Shown: positions 44,054 through 52,266 of the stretch, piece after piece
How positions within the stretch are numbered: position 1 is the first letter of the stretch
How the letters are laid out: every line of letters begins with the position of its first letter
Assembly (NCBI GenBank): GCA_020723305.1
Contig: DYJC01000003.1
Span: forward strand, 206,418-270,417
DNA: 64,000 nt
Source: Desulfosudis oleivorans
GTDB taxonomy: Bacteria; Desulfobacterota; Desulfobacteria; Desulfobacterales; SURF-7
Direction: 5' to 3'
Notes under the pieces: model-generated
Databases searched by the model: none
Told to the model about the DNA's origin: nothing
The model's input: the letters and a program-made list of their open reading frames with translations, nothing else
Made by a program: the position numbers and the translations under genes

Positions 44054-44317
44054 TCAATCCTGCGGGGTGATTTCAGGAGCGGTTTTGTTCCGCAAATCAT
44101 TTATGATTTCCAGAATTTCATCCTTATGCTCTGCGGGGGCACATACCTCACCCCAGCCTTTTTGAACCTGAAAAAGCCCATCATATGCAGTATCATGATA
44201 GGATCTTGCAAAATACGGGATACCTTGATCATCCAGGATCGAGCAGACAATCTGGGATTCAACATCGCTGTCAAGCACGGCAATTTTGACATATTCAATT
44301 GTGTGATCCGGTTCCAT
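44054..44317 (-). CDS. DUF2007-like small protein
   Basis: About 87 residues. YVKIAVLDSDVESQIVCSIL followed by DDQGIPYFARSYHDTAYDGL and a C-terminal EVCAPAEHKDEILEIIND segment is the pattern of DUF2007 (putative signal transducing) proteins, whose function is unknown. GGAAAGGA precedes the ATG at 44317; an ATG at 44344 lies on that ribosome site and is less likely. Gene stands alone. Confidence 0.7.
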   Translation of the reverse strand: MEPDHTIEYVKIAVLDSDVESQIVCSILDDQGIPYFARSYHDTAYDGLFQVQKGWGEVCAPAEHKDEILEIINDLRNKTAPEITPQD

Positions 44318-44484
44318 ATTGGATAAATCCTTTCCTGCAAGCAAAGTAAACGGGCATGGTATCTGGAATCTTTTTTAGAATTATGATAATAATCCTCTAA
44401 AAAAACAAGTCAATTTTATCATCCAGGAGCGGATACCATAACACTCGATGTTCAAGTTTTTATCACTGAAAAGAAATAAACCCC

Positions 44485-44567
44485 GTCATTCCGGGCAGAG
44501 CGAAGCGGAGACCCGGAATCCAGGCAATTTATCAAAACTACTGGATTCCGGCTTTCGCCGGAATGAC
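44485..44567. repeat. 83-bp palindromic repeat
   Basis: GTCATTCCGG...CCGGAATGAC at the ends and nested CCGGAATCCAG...CTGGATTCCGG form a double palindrome. The right half CTGGATTCCGG plus CTTTCGCCGGAATGAC also occurs inside the 122-bp MITE copy D, so this module is shared between repeat families. Similar CCGGAATGAC palindromes are widespread in bacterial genomes. Confidence 0.7.
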
Positions 44568-44610
44568 TTAATAAACTTGGACATCGAGTAACAGGTTCAA
44601 ATCCCTGCGA

Positions 44611-44865
44611 TCAAACATATAGGTCGACAATCATCCCCTTGAATTTCATGTATTGAGCAACGATATTTTTATCGGGTGTATAAATACTGTTTTCAAGATC
44701 CTGCCGGATGTAGTACCGGTAAGGCTGTTCTTCAGACCGGAGAGGGTGGGGCGAGGCTCGCCTGTTCAACTCCGGATGGTTTTCCCCATCCGGTTGATTG
44801 GCCGGCAATTCGTCACGGCGCGGCTGAAAATAAGGGATCAGGTTTTGATTTGCCGTAATTTTCAT
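44611..44865 (-). CDS. Small hypothetical protein, 84 aa
   Basis: 84-residue polar protein with no signal peptide or recognised domain. N-terminus MKITANQNLIPYFQPRRDEL; a central DGENHPELNRRASPHPLRSE segment; the C-terminus NIVAQYMKFKGMIVDLYV is more hydrophobic and may be the conserved part. No strong ribosome site. It lies between stator/flagellin-linked genes, and its composition resembles the small proteins before flagellin, but any motility role is guesswork. Confidence 0.45.
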   Translation of the reverse strand: MKITANQNLIPYFQPRRDELPANQPDGENHPELNRRASPHPLRSEEQPYRYYIRQDLENSIYTPDKNIVAQYMKFKGMIVDLYV

Positions 44866-44912
44866 GAATGATTCAGGCAGGAAGATGCAATAATTACACC
44901 ATTACGACCCGG

Positions 44913-45034
44913 GAGCTAATTTCAAAACGATTAAAAAGCGTCACACCGGCGAAAGCCGGTGCCCGGAAAAGAGATGAAAATACTAAATTCCAGTTTTTGC
45001 CGGAACGACAACAACAGACTTTTGAAATTGGCTC
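44913..45034 (+). repeat. 122-bp MITE-like element, copy C
   Basis: Exactly 122 bp: GAGCTAATTTCAAAACGATT ... GACTTTTGAAATTGGCTC. CCGG is present directly on both sides, consistent with a 4-bp duplication. The interior hairpin CACCGGCGAAAGCCGGTG is intact. It lies 115 bp upstream of the carboxylase start and may affect its leader. Confidence 0.85.
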
Positions 45035-45149
45035 CCGGAATGGTGATTACTTCTGGAATATTTGAAATGGCATGGACATATGACAAATTTCCCGGTATGG
45101 GTTGCTTGGAAACAATTCACCAGAGGTATAAAAAAGTCCGGGAGGACAT

Positions 45150-48100
45150 ATGCAGATCGGAAATTTGCTGATTGCCAATCGGGGGGAAATTGCCATCCGG
45201 ATTGCCCGTGCAGCATCTGAATTGGGAATCCGGACAACAGCAGTCTGTTCGGCTGACGATATAAAATCTCTTCATACAAGGATGGCGGATGAGTTGATCA
45301 TGCTGGATGGAACCGGCGCAACCGCTTACCTTGATCCGGACGGAATCATCGAAGCTGCCAGGGCCGGAGGATGTGACGCCATTCATCCGGGGTACGGTTT
45401 TTTAAGCGAGAATGCTTCTTTTGCTGGACGCTGTGCCGAAGAAGAGATCACATTTGTCGGGCCGACACCTGCGATACTGGATCTTTTCGGTGACAAGGTC
45501 AGGGCCCGTGCGCTTGCCGGCCGGTGCAGTATCCCTTTATTACCGGGAACAACAGGAGCGGTCACACTGGAAGAGGCGGCCATTTTTTTGGAGCAGCTCG
45601 GGCCGGATGGGGCGGTCATGATCAAGGCTCTCGCAGGTGGTGGTGGGCGGGGGATGCGGCCGGTTTATCATATGAACCAGTTTAAAGAGGCTTACTCCCG
45701 ATGCCGGTCCGAGTCACTCGCAGCCTTTGGCAATGATGAACTGTTTGTCGAACAGTTGATCCGCCATCCCCGTCATATTGAAATTCAGATTATCGGTGAT
45801 GGAAAGCAGGTTATTCATTTGGGAGAGCGCGACTGTACCTTGCAGCGCCGAAATCAGAAAGTAATCGAGATCGCTCCCAGCGGGTATCTATCTTCGGCAC
45901 TTCGCGAAAAATTGATGGAGGCTTCCCTTCGGATAGCCAGGAAGGTTTCCTATCTAAGCCTGGGGACTGTCGAATTCCTCATTGATACAGAGACCAAAAC
46001 CAAAGAAGAGTTTTTCTTTATGGAAGTCAACCCCCGGCTTCAGGTAGAGCACACGGTTACGGAAGAGTTGACCGGGGTGGATCTTGTGAAAACCCAGCTT
46101 GAAATCGCCTGCGGAAAATCCCTTGCCGAGCTGGATCTCATGGATCGGGAAGCAGTTGCAAAAGGATATGCGGTTCAGCTGCGTATCAATATGGAAACCA
46201 TGGATGAGAAAGGGGATACGGCTCCTTCCGGAGGAACCCTGAGTGCATATGAGATTCCATCGGGTAAAGATGTCCGGGTGGATGGGTATGGTTACAGCGG
46301 ATATACCGTCAATCCGGCTTTTGATTCCCTTCTGGCAAAGCTGATTGTTTATTCAGCCTCTCCCCGATATGAAGATCTGGTGACAAAGGCGTATCGCACC
46401 TTATCTGAATTCAGAATTGAAGGCGTTTCGACCAACATTCCTTTTTTACAGAATCTGCTATGCCTGCCGGAAGTCATCCATAACAATTTTCATACCCGGC
46501 TGATCGAGGAAAAAGCAGCCGTACTGGCTTCTGCATCAAAAACCCATCCCAATTCCTATTTTCAGGCGCAGGAATCTTCTCCTTTTCCCTCTGCTGAAAA
46601 AGATGATCCGGATTTATTTCCGGGTACCTTTCCGGTCCGGTCCGTCATGCAGGGAAAGGTTGTGGAAATTTTTGTCAGAATCGGGGATGCGGTCACAGCC
46701 GGACAAAAGCTGGCGGTGATTGGGGCCATGAAAATGGAACATCTGGTCTGCTCGGAAAAAAGCGGATATGTAAATCATATCCTGATCTGTGTGAACGATA
46801 CAATCCACAAAGGCGCTTCTCTTTTTTATATTCAGGAAGCGAAGGTGGAAGAAGGCTCCGCGATAAATTCAGAATTCATTGACCTTGATTCCGCTCGATC
46901 GGATCTATCCGAAATCAGGGATCGTCATGCTTTTACGCTGGATGAAAATCGATTGGATGCCGTAGAACGGCGGCGAATAAAGAATCAGCGGACTGCACGG
47001 GAAAATGTTGAAGATCTCTGCGATCCGGAGAGTTTTATCGAGTATGGTTCGCTTGTTGTTGCTGCACAGCGGCGCCGCCGGAGCCTGGATGATCTGATGC
47101 AAAAAACACCGGCAGATGGATTGATCACGGGTATCGGTACGGTTAACAGGGATTTTTTTGGTGAGGAAAAGACCCGGTGCATGGTAATGGCGTATGATTT
47201 TACCGTACTGGCCGGAACCCAGGGGCTCATGAACCATAAGAAAATGGATCGGATGCTCTATCTGGCCAATGAGTGGAAGCTGCCGGTGGTTCTTTTTGCC
47301 GAAGGCGGAGGCGGAAGACCCAGTGATACGGATATTGATATTGTGGCCGGCCTCTATCTGTCTACCTTTCATCGGTTTGCGGCCATGAGCGGTAGTGCGC
47401 CTTTGATCGGGATTGTGGAAGGACGGTGTTTTGCCGGAAATGCTGTTCTACTGGGCTGCTGTGATGTGATCATCGCGACCCGGCAATCCAATATCGGTAT
47501 GGGCGGGCCTGCCATGATCGAAGGGGGCGGATTGGGTGTTGTGAAACCGGAAGAGATCGGACCCATCGATGTTCAGACACGAAACGGAGTGGTGGATCTT
47601 TGTGTGGCAGATGAGAAAGAGGCGGTTGCGGCAGCGAAAAAATATCTTTCCTATTTTCAGGGCAGGATAGGTACCTGGGAGGCATCGGACCAGCGTCATC
47701 TCCGCTGGCACATCCCGGAGAACCGGCTGCGGGTTTATGATGTACGCAAGGTGATCCGGACACTGGCGGATACAGATTCATTTCTGGAATTACGGCCTCA
47801 TTTTGGCCGGGGTATCCTTACCGGGCTGGTGCGGATAGAAGGTCATCCATTCGGGTTGATGGCCAATGACAATGCCCATATGAGCGGGGCCATCCTGGCA
47901 GACGACGCGGACAAGGCCGCCCGTTTCATGCAGATGTGCAATGCGCACCGGTTGCCAATAATTTCCCTGTGCGACACACCGGGATTTATGGTCGGTCCGG
48001 AGATCGAAAAGAAGGCGCAGGTGAGACATGCCTGCCGGCTGTTTGTGGCTGGTGCAAAGATAACCGTTCCTTGTTTTACCATTGTCCTGAGGAAGGGATA

Positions 48101-48446
48101 TGGCCTGGGTGCCATGGCAATGGCAGTAGGCGGGTTTCATGAACCTTTTTTCACAGTATCGTGGCCTGCCGGAGAGTTCGGCGGTATGGGACTGGAAGGA
48201 GCTGTCCGGCATGCATTAAAAAAAGAACTGGAGGCTATCCCGGACGAGGCAGAGCGGGAAGCAACCTTTCAGTTCTTTGTAAAAGAGGCATATACCAGAG
48301 GAAAAGCCATCAACATGGCTTCGTATATGGAGATTGACGCCGTGATTGACCCTGCGGAAACCCGGCGATGGCTGCTTCGCGGATTGAAGTCGGTTTCCAT
48401 GGCTCACAAAGAAAACCAAAGCCGGCTGTTTATTGATACATGGTAA
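45150..48446 (+). CDS. Single-chain biotin-dependent acyl-CoA carboxylase (BC-BCCP-CT)
   Basis: 1098-residue fusion. Biotin carboxylase (about 1-450): LLIANRGEIAIRIARAASEL, HPGYGFLSENASFAGRC, KALAGGGGRGMRPV (ATP-grasp) and FFMEVNPRLQVEHTVTEEL. BCCP domain about 495-565 with the biotinylated lysine K528 in GAMKMEHLV. Carboxyltransferase (about 600-1098): VMAYDFTVLAGTQGLMNHKK, RCFAGNAVLLGCCDVI, PIISLCDTPGFMVGPEIEKK and the GGMGLEGAVR end, similar to the acyl-CoA type (PccB/AccD5-like). GGGAGGA precedes the ATG. BirA (40731-41678) is nearby and would biotinylate it. Acetyl- or propionyl-CoA specificity cannot be read. Confidence 0.93.
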   Translation: MQIGNLLIANRGEIAIRIARAASELGIRTTAVCSADDIKSLHTRMADELIMLDGTGATAYLDPDGIIEAARAGGCDAIHPGYGFLSENASFAGRCAEEEITFVGPTPAILDLFGDKVRARALAGRCSIPLLPGTTGAVTLEEAAIFLEQLGPDGAVMIKALAGGGGRGMRPVYHMNQFKEAYSRCRSESLAAFGNDELFVEQLIRHPRHIEIQIIGDGKQVIHLGERDCTLQRRNQKVIEIAPSGYLSSALREKLMEASLRIARKVSYLSLGTVEFLIDTETKTKEEFFFMEVNPRLQVEHTVTEELTGVDLVKTQLEIACGKSLAELDLMDREAVAKGYAVQLRINMETMDEKGDTAPSGGTLSAYEIPSGKDVRVDGYGYSGYTVNPAFDSLLAKLIVYSASPRYEDLVTKAYRTLSEFRIEGVSTNIPFLQNLLCLPEVIHNNFHTRLIEEKAAVLASASKTHPNSYFQAQESSPFPSAEKDDPDLFPGTFPVRSVMQGKVVEIFVRIGDAVTAGQKLAVIGAMKMEHLVCSEKSGYVNHILICVNDTIHKGASLFYIQEAKVEEGSAINSEFIDLDSARSDLSEIRDRHAFTLDENRLDAVERRRIKNQRTARENVEDLCDPESFIEYGSLVVAAQRRRRSLDDLMQKTPADGLITGIGTVNRDFFGEEKTRCMVMAYDFTVLAGTQGLMNHKKMDRMLYLANEWKLPVVLFAEGGGGRPSDTDIDIVAGLYLSTFHRFAAMSGSAPLIGIVEGRCFAGNAVLLGCCDVIIATRQSNIGMGGPAMIEGGGLGVVKPEEIGPIDVQTRNGVVDLCVADEKEAVAAAKKYLSYFQGRIGTWEASDQRHLRWHIPENRLRVYDVRKVIRTLADTDSFLELRPHFGRGILTGLVRIEGHPFGLMANDNAHMSGAILADDADKAARFMQMCNAHRLPIISLCDTPGFMVGPEIEKKAQVRHACRLFVAGAKITVPCFTIVLRKGYGLGAMAMAVGGFHEPFFTVSWPAGEFGGMGLEGAVRHALKKELEAIPDEAEREATFQFFVKEAYTRGKAINMASYMEIDAVIDPAETRRWLLRGLKSVSMAHKENQSRLFIDTW

Positions 48447-48450
48447 GTGA

Positions 48451-48477
48451 TTCCAGTTTCCAGTTTCCAGTTTCCAG
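48451..48477. repeat. 7-bp tandem repeat between convergent genes
   Basis: TTTCCAG is repeated about four times (48451-48477) in the 38-bp gap between the carboxylase and flagellin genes. It would be prone to length change but affects no reading frame. Confidence 0.6.
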
Positions 48478-48484
48478 CTCCCGG

Positions 48485-49324
48485 TTACCCCTTTAGCAGT
48501 TTCAGGATCGAGTCGTTCTGCTCGTTGGCTTTTACTGCTGCATATGCCCTGGCCTGTGAGACTCTTTTCAGTCTGGAAAGGTTTATGGACTCCTCTGCCA
48601 GATCCACATCCCGGATAGCCGATTCAGCTGACAGGACATTGATATGGGTTGTGGACAGGTTGGAGATGGTTGAAGTCAATTGATTCTGAGTGGAACCGAT
48701 TTCGGAACGGATGCTGTTTACTTCTTCCATGGCTGCATCCGTTATTTTTATCGCAGCCTGGGCGCCTTCAAAGGTTAATACATTGATATCCGATAGTCTC
48801 CCGACTTCCGGATTCCCCAGTTGACTGGATTCTGTTGAACCAATGGAAAGGGTGATGGTCTCCCCGGAATTTGCGCCCACCTGGAAGGACTGATTCACGA
48901 AATCACCGGATAACAGCTTCTGATTATTATAGGAGGTGTTCTGGGCAATGGTATCGAGCTGCTCCACCAGTTTCTGGATATCATTCTGGATAGCCTGTCT
49001 GGATTCCATGCTTTGGCTTCCATTGGAGGCTTGAACAGCCTTGGTGCGAATGGTATTGATGATGCCGGCGGATTCTTCCAGTGCGCCATCCGCTATCTGT
49101 GACATGGAAATGGCGTCATTGGCGTTTGAAATAGCTTGCCCGATGCTGCGTGCCTGGAGACCCAGATTGTCGGCAATGACCATTCCGGACGCATCATCGG
49201 CAGCTTTGTTGATCCGGTTTCCGGTAGCAATTCTTTCCAGTGATTCTGTAAAGGATTTTTGAATATCCCGCAACTGATTTACCGCAAATGATCCGCCTGC
49301 ACTTGAATGGATGGAAAGCGCCAT
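48485..49324 (-). CDS. fliC: Flagellin
   Basis: 279-residue flagellin with conserved D0/D1 ends: N-terminal QKSFTESLERIATGNRINKA followed by ADDASGMVIADNL, and C-terminal SAESAIRDVDLAEESINLSR with QARAYAAVKANEQNDSILKL. The central variable domain is short, so this is a small flagellin near the minimum. AAAGGAGG is close to the start. It is the last gene of a cluster with the SprA-like protein, the 81-aa protein and the hendecad-repeat protein, with gaps of 31-38 bp or less. Its serine/threonine residues are candidate glycosylation sites for the pseudaminic acid genes nearby. Confidence 0.96.
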   Translation of the reverse strand: MALSIHSSAGGSFAVNQLRDIQKSFTESLERIATGNRINKAADDASGMVIADNLGLQARSIGQAISNANDAISMSQIADGALEESAGIINTIRTKAVQASNGSQSMESRQAIQNDIQKLVEQLDTIAQNTSYNNQKLLSGDFVNQSFQVGANSGETITLSIGSTESSQLGNPEVGRLSDINVLTFEGAQAAIKITDAAMEEVNSIRSEIGSTQNQLTSTISNLSTTHINVLSAESAIRDVDLAEESINLSRLKRVSQARAYAAVKANEQNDSILKLLKG

Positions 49325-49355
49325 GATCCCTCCTTTTTAAGGTTGAACAAAATCC

Positions 49356-49808
49356 TCATGGTTCCGGTTTTTTTGAAGCCGGATAGCGGTTCAAGGATTG
49401 TTGCCGCTGAAAACGGGCTTCCGTCAGCTGTTGATTCTGTTTGAATTCAGCGGCATCCTGTTGTTGATTCCGATCAAACTCCGCTTGTTTCCGCTGTTCC
49501 TGCCTTTGAAAGTCTGCCCTGGCCCGCTGTTGTTCCTGATTAAAAACAGCTTCCTGTTGTTGTTCTTTCCGATTGAAATCCGCGGCCTCTCTCTGCTGTT
49601 CCCTTCTGAAATTGGCTTCCGCCAGTTGTTGCCCCTGAGGTGAAATGGAAACCGTATCCGATCTTTTATCTTCCCGGATTCCCGCTTCCCGGATATCGGA
49701 CCCTTTTCGGCTTGAGGCAACATTCTCATAGATCGCCTGGGCAGCACGGAGATTTCCTGTAGGTATGCTCAGTGCACCGGCCGAGTTTTGAATTCCGATG
49801 ATTTCCAT
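49356..49808 (-). CDS. Hendecad-repeat coiled-coil protein in the flagellin operon
   Basis: About 150 residues. After an N-terminal part with DTVSISPQGQQLAEANF, six consecutive 11-residue repeats with a fixed final Phe follow: RREQQREAADF, NRKEQQQEAVF, NQEQQRARADF, QRQEQRKQAEF, DRNQQQDAAEF, KQNQQLTEARF. The period of 11 is a hendecad, which predicts a slightly right-handed coiled coil with Ala/Phe on one face. GAGAAGGTG lies before the ATG at 49808; a GTG at 49817 is less likely. Gene lies 31 bp upstream of flagellin. Function unknown. Confidence 0.75.
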   Translation of the reverse strand: MEIIGIQNSAGALSIPTGNLRAAQAIYENVASSRKGSDIREAGIREDKRSDTVSISPQGQQLAEANFRREQQREAADFNRKEQQQEAVFNQEQQRARADFQRQEQRKQAEFDRNQQQDAAEFKQNQQLTEARFQRQQSLNRYPASKKPEP

Positions 49809-49822
49809 GGATATCACCTTCT

Positions 49823-50068
49823 CTATCCCCCGATTTCACCGGAGGAATTGTATGTGGCTGTCTGTTGCTGTTGCTTTGACATCTGCTCCAGAGCTGCCTG
49901 ATCTGCATTCTGTTTTGCCCTTGCTTCCGCCGAAAGTTCCACCTGGTACGCAGGGGTATCCGGTTGCTTTTCCGGCCGGCTTTCGGTTTCGGTCCGTTGA
50001 GCGGGTTCCCTGCTTACTGCTTCGGTTCTTGGCAGTGTTTCCACGGCATTTACATTTCCTGTTTCCAT
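49823..50068 (-). CDS. Small hypothetical protein, 81 aa, flagellin operon
   Basis: Acidic, polar protein. AAGGAGGATATC precedes the ATG. Middle segment PAYQVELSAEARAKQNADQA resembles the VxLSxEAR or VSISPQG pattern of the downstream hendecad-repeat protein, hinting at a shared N-terminal motif. Gln-rich tail KQQQQTATY. No signal peptide. Unknown function; cytoplasmic. Confidence 0.65.
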   Translation of the reverse strand: METGNVNAVETLPRTEAVSREPAQRTETESRPEKQPDTPAYQVELSAEARAKQNADQAALEQMSKQQQQTATYNSSGEIGG

Positions 50069-50105
50069 GATATCCTCCTTTACTTATTTTTTCTGATCAT
50101 GCTCC

Positions 50106-50747
50106 TTACATCATGAGATCAACAGATGATCCAATGCGTATATTATGATTGCTGCTTTCATATACGGCAGCTGCTTTTGGAAAGGATATTTCCGGTTTTT
50201 TTTGATCCATATCAGAAGCCAATCTGTTTTTAACCTGCAACAGCGATAATTCCATTAATGCTTCGGCTCTTATCTGGCTTGCCATACCCGCAACCCTGCG
50301 GTCCTGGTTGGATGGATCAACAGGCGCCAGTGCAGCGGTTTTAATTTTTTCCATTTTTTCAGCGGTTGCCTTTGGATCACCGGGAATGGGTGAACTGTCG
50401 ATACTTACTTCTCCGGCAACTGCATAACGATTTCCATCCGGCCCTGTCTGATATTGAAATCGGGCTCCTCCTTTTACAAATTGTCCACCCGCACTGATAT
50501 GGGCCAGTTCATGAGAACGAACGGAAATATCGATGCTTTTAAGTTGTTCCACCTCTCTTTTTTCCTTCAGGGAAAGTTCATTATTGTTTCCTGCATATGG
50601 ATTGCGTGTATCCTTTTGATCGTTTATTTCTGAACGGTCTTTTGATCCGGATTCAATATTCTTACCTGTCTGTTCCCGACCGGATTCCCTGTAGACAGGG
50701 TTGATATTGTTCAGGTTACGGATTGTTGAAACCGATTGTATTTCCAT
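50106..50747 (-). CDS. SprA/CJM1_0395-family putative metalloprotease
   Basis: 213 residues. The motif RSHELAHISAGGQFVKGGAR carries HExAH, the zinc-binding signature of this family, followed by FQYQTGPDGNRYAVAGEVSI and a C-terminal AEKMEKIKTAALAPVDPSNQ segment; all are typical of the SprA-related family of unknown function seen in many flagellated or secreting Gram-negative bacteria. It is the first of four genes leading to flagellin. The N-terminal 70 residues are polar and low-complexity. Proteolytic activity has not been shown for the family to my knowledge. Confidence 0.8.
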   Translation of the reverse strand: MEIQSVSTIRNLNNINPVYRESGREQTGKNIESGSKDRSEINDQKDTRNPYAGNNNELSLKEKREVEQLKSIDISVRSHELAHISAGGQFVKGGARFQYQTGPDGNRYAVAGEVSIDSSPIPGDPKATAEKMEKIKTAALAPVDPSNQDRRVAGMASQIRAEALMELSLLQVKNRLASDMDQKKPEISFPKAAAVYESSNHNIRIGSSVDLMM

Positions 50748-51108
50748 TCAAAAAAGTTCCTTATAATCAAAAGCATAACACTCCATCACTATCATCGGAC
50801 ATTCAAAAAAAAACTTTAATAAAATTTTTACATAAAATGAAAAAAAATGAAAATTGTAAAATCAGTCTTGTGAGCCAATTTCAAAACGATTAAAAAACGT
50901 CACACCGGCGAAGGCCGGTGTCCAGAAAAGTACTGAAAATACTGGATTCCGGCCTTCGCCGGAATGACAACAACAGACTTTTGAAATTGGCTCTTGTTTT
51001 TATCTATTAAATTGCGTATGAAATACAATTAGATAGAAAAACACTCCAATCCCCGATAACACCATAATAGAATATGGACAACTGATCCACATGCAAGGAG
51101 ATATGCTC
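50748..51108. other. Divergent intergenic region with MITE copy D
   Basis: About 360 bp between the SprA-like gene and the repeat protein gene. It contains an AT-rich part (50790-50870), copy D (50872-50993), then a short AT-rich promoter-like part and AAGGAG at 51096. No gene recognised. Confidence 0.6.
50872..50993 (+). repeat. 122-bp MITE-like element, copy D
   Basis: Best preserved copy, exactly 122 bp, with 15-bp perfect terminal inverted repeats (GAGCCAATTTCAAAA / TTTTGAAATTGGCTC) and TTGT directly on both sides (4-bp duplication, 50868-50871 and 50994-50997). Two interior hairpins: CACCGGCGAAGGCCGGTG and ATTCCGGCCTTCGCCGGAAT. Confidence 0.9.
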
Positions 51109-52266
51109 ATGAAATTGATTATGACCATCCTGTTCATCGTTCTTTTTTTGTTTCCCGTGAAGGGAATGGCAGAAGTTGATGGCTACCCTGATGATCCGGT
51201 GAAGGAGAGCATTGCAGAAGATTCAACCAGTTCCCAGGAAGAAACGGCAGGTACGGAAGATCCAATGGACAGTATCCAGACCGAGGAGACGGTTGCTGAT
51301 AATCCAATGGACAACACCCAGGGAAATGAGACAGTCGCTGATAATCCAATGGACAATACCCAGGGAAATGAGACGGTCGCTGATAATCCAATGGATAATA
51401 CCCAGGGAAATGAGACGGTCGCTGATAATCCAATGGATAATATCCAGGGAAATGAGACAGTTGCTGATAATCCAATGGACAATACCCAGTCAGACGTAAC
51501 GATTTCGGAAGAGGTCGGAACATTTGAAGACACGAAGGGCATCCATAAAGAAGTTCCGGATGCACAGGAAGGGACGGCAATGGACAATGGCGGTAAAACG
51601 CCTGCCCTTTCCAGGCCGGATCAAAGCGGTAACCTGGAAGTCGAGAAAATGAATAGCGAATATCAACAACTCAGCCAGAAAAGAGATGCATTGGATCAGG
51701 AATTTCAGCCCCTTGAAGAGGCAAGGAAAAAATTGATCGAAGAGAAGGATGGATTGAAGAATAAGAAGGAGATCCGGGATTATAATAAACGTGCTGAGGA
51801 TCTGAACAAGAAGATTCAGCAATATGAAACCAAATGGAGTCAATATAATAATGAGGTTCAGGAATTTAACTCCCGTGTGAAGAAGGACGTTGAAAAACGA
51901 GTGGAAGCGGCAGAACAGGAAAAAATCAAAAACAATTATAATGAATTCAATACCCAGTATGAAGAATCGCTTGCCGACAAGGATGCGGATCAATATTTCT
52001 CAGTCGATGAAGAAATGCCGTTGGAGGAACATCGTGCGGCCATATTGAAATATAAAGATGAAATTGCAAAAGAAAATCAGGAGCTGATGAAAGAAAGAGA
52101 GACCATAAACAAAGAGAAAAAACTCGTAAAAACGCCGGAAGAAATTGAGGCGTTGAATAAAAAAACCTCGGTATTGAATGAAAAAATTATCCAGTATGGA
52201 AAGAAGCGGGAAGTGTTTGACATGCAACTGAAAAATTTTAACACGCGGCTCGGAAAAAAGGAATAA
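51109..52266 (+). CDS. Exported tandem-repeat/coiled-coil protein
   Basis: 385 residues from the ATG at 51109 (AAGGAGATATGCTC upstream; an ATG 6 codons earlier is less likely). Signal peptide MKLIMTILFIVLFLFPVKGM then AEVDG. Residues about 45-129 hold six 14-residue units, the last five nearly identical with consensus ETVADNPMDNTQGN. Residues about 180-385 are highly charged, Lys/Glu/Gln-rich and predicted as long coiled coils in three similar sections; EEARKKLIEEKDGLKNKKEI and KIQQYETKWSQYNNEVQEF are examples. The surface location and repeat variation suggest an envelope or matrix structural protein. No family recognised. Confidence 0.8.
   Translation: MKLIMTILFIVLFLFPVKGMAEVDGYPDDPVKESIAEDSTSSQEETAGTEDPMDSIQTEETVADNPMDNTQGNETVADNPMDNTQGNETVADNPMDNTQGNETVADNPMDNIQGNETVADNPMDNTQSDVTISEEVGTFEDTKGIHKEVPDAQEGTAMDNGGKTPALSRPDQSGNLEVEKMNSEYQQLSQKRDALDQEFQPLEEARKKLIEEKDGLKNKKEIRDYNKRAEDLNKKIQQYETKWSQYNNEVQEFNSRVKKDVEKRVEAAEQEKIKNNYNEFNTQYEESLADKDADQYFSVDEEMPLEEHRAAILKYKDEIAKENQELMKERETINKEKKLVKTPEEIEALNKKTSVLNEKIIQYGKKREVFDMQLKNFNTRLGKKE
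51244..51495 (+). repeat. Tandem 42-bp repeats inside the exported protein gene
   Basis: Five nearly identical 42-bp units from 51286 to 51495 encode ETVADNPMDNTQGN, preceded by one diverged unit (51244-51285). The repeat length is a multiple of three, so unit gain or loss keeps the frame. The near identity indicates recent expansion or homogenisation. Confidence 0.85.

Noticed and set aside
51286..51495. CRISPR-like array of 42-bp units
   Set aside because: Units are contiguous without spacers and encode an in-frame 14-residue protein repeat.
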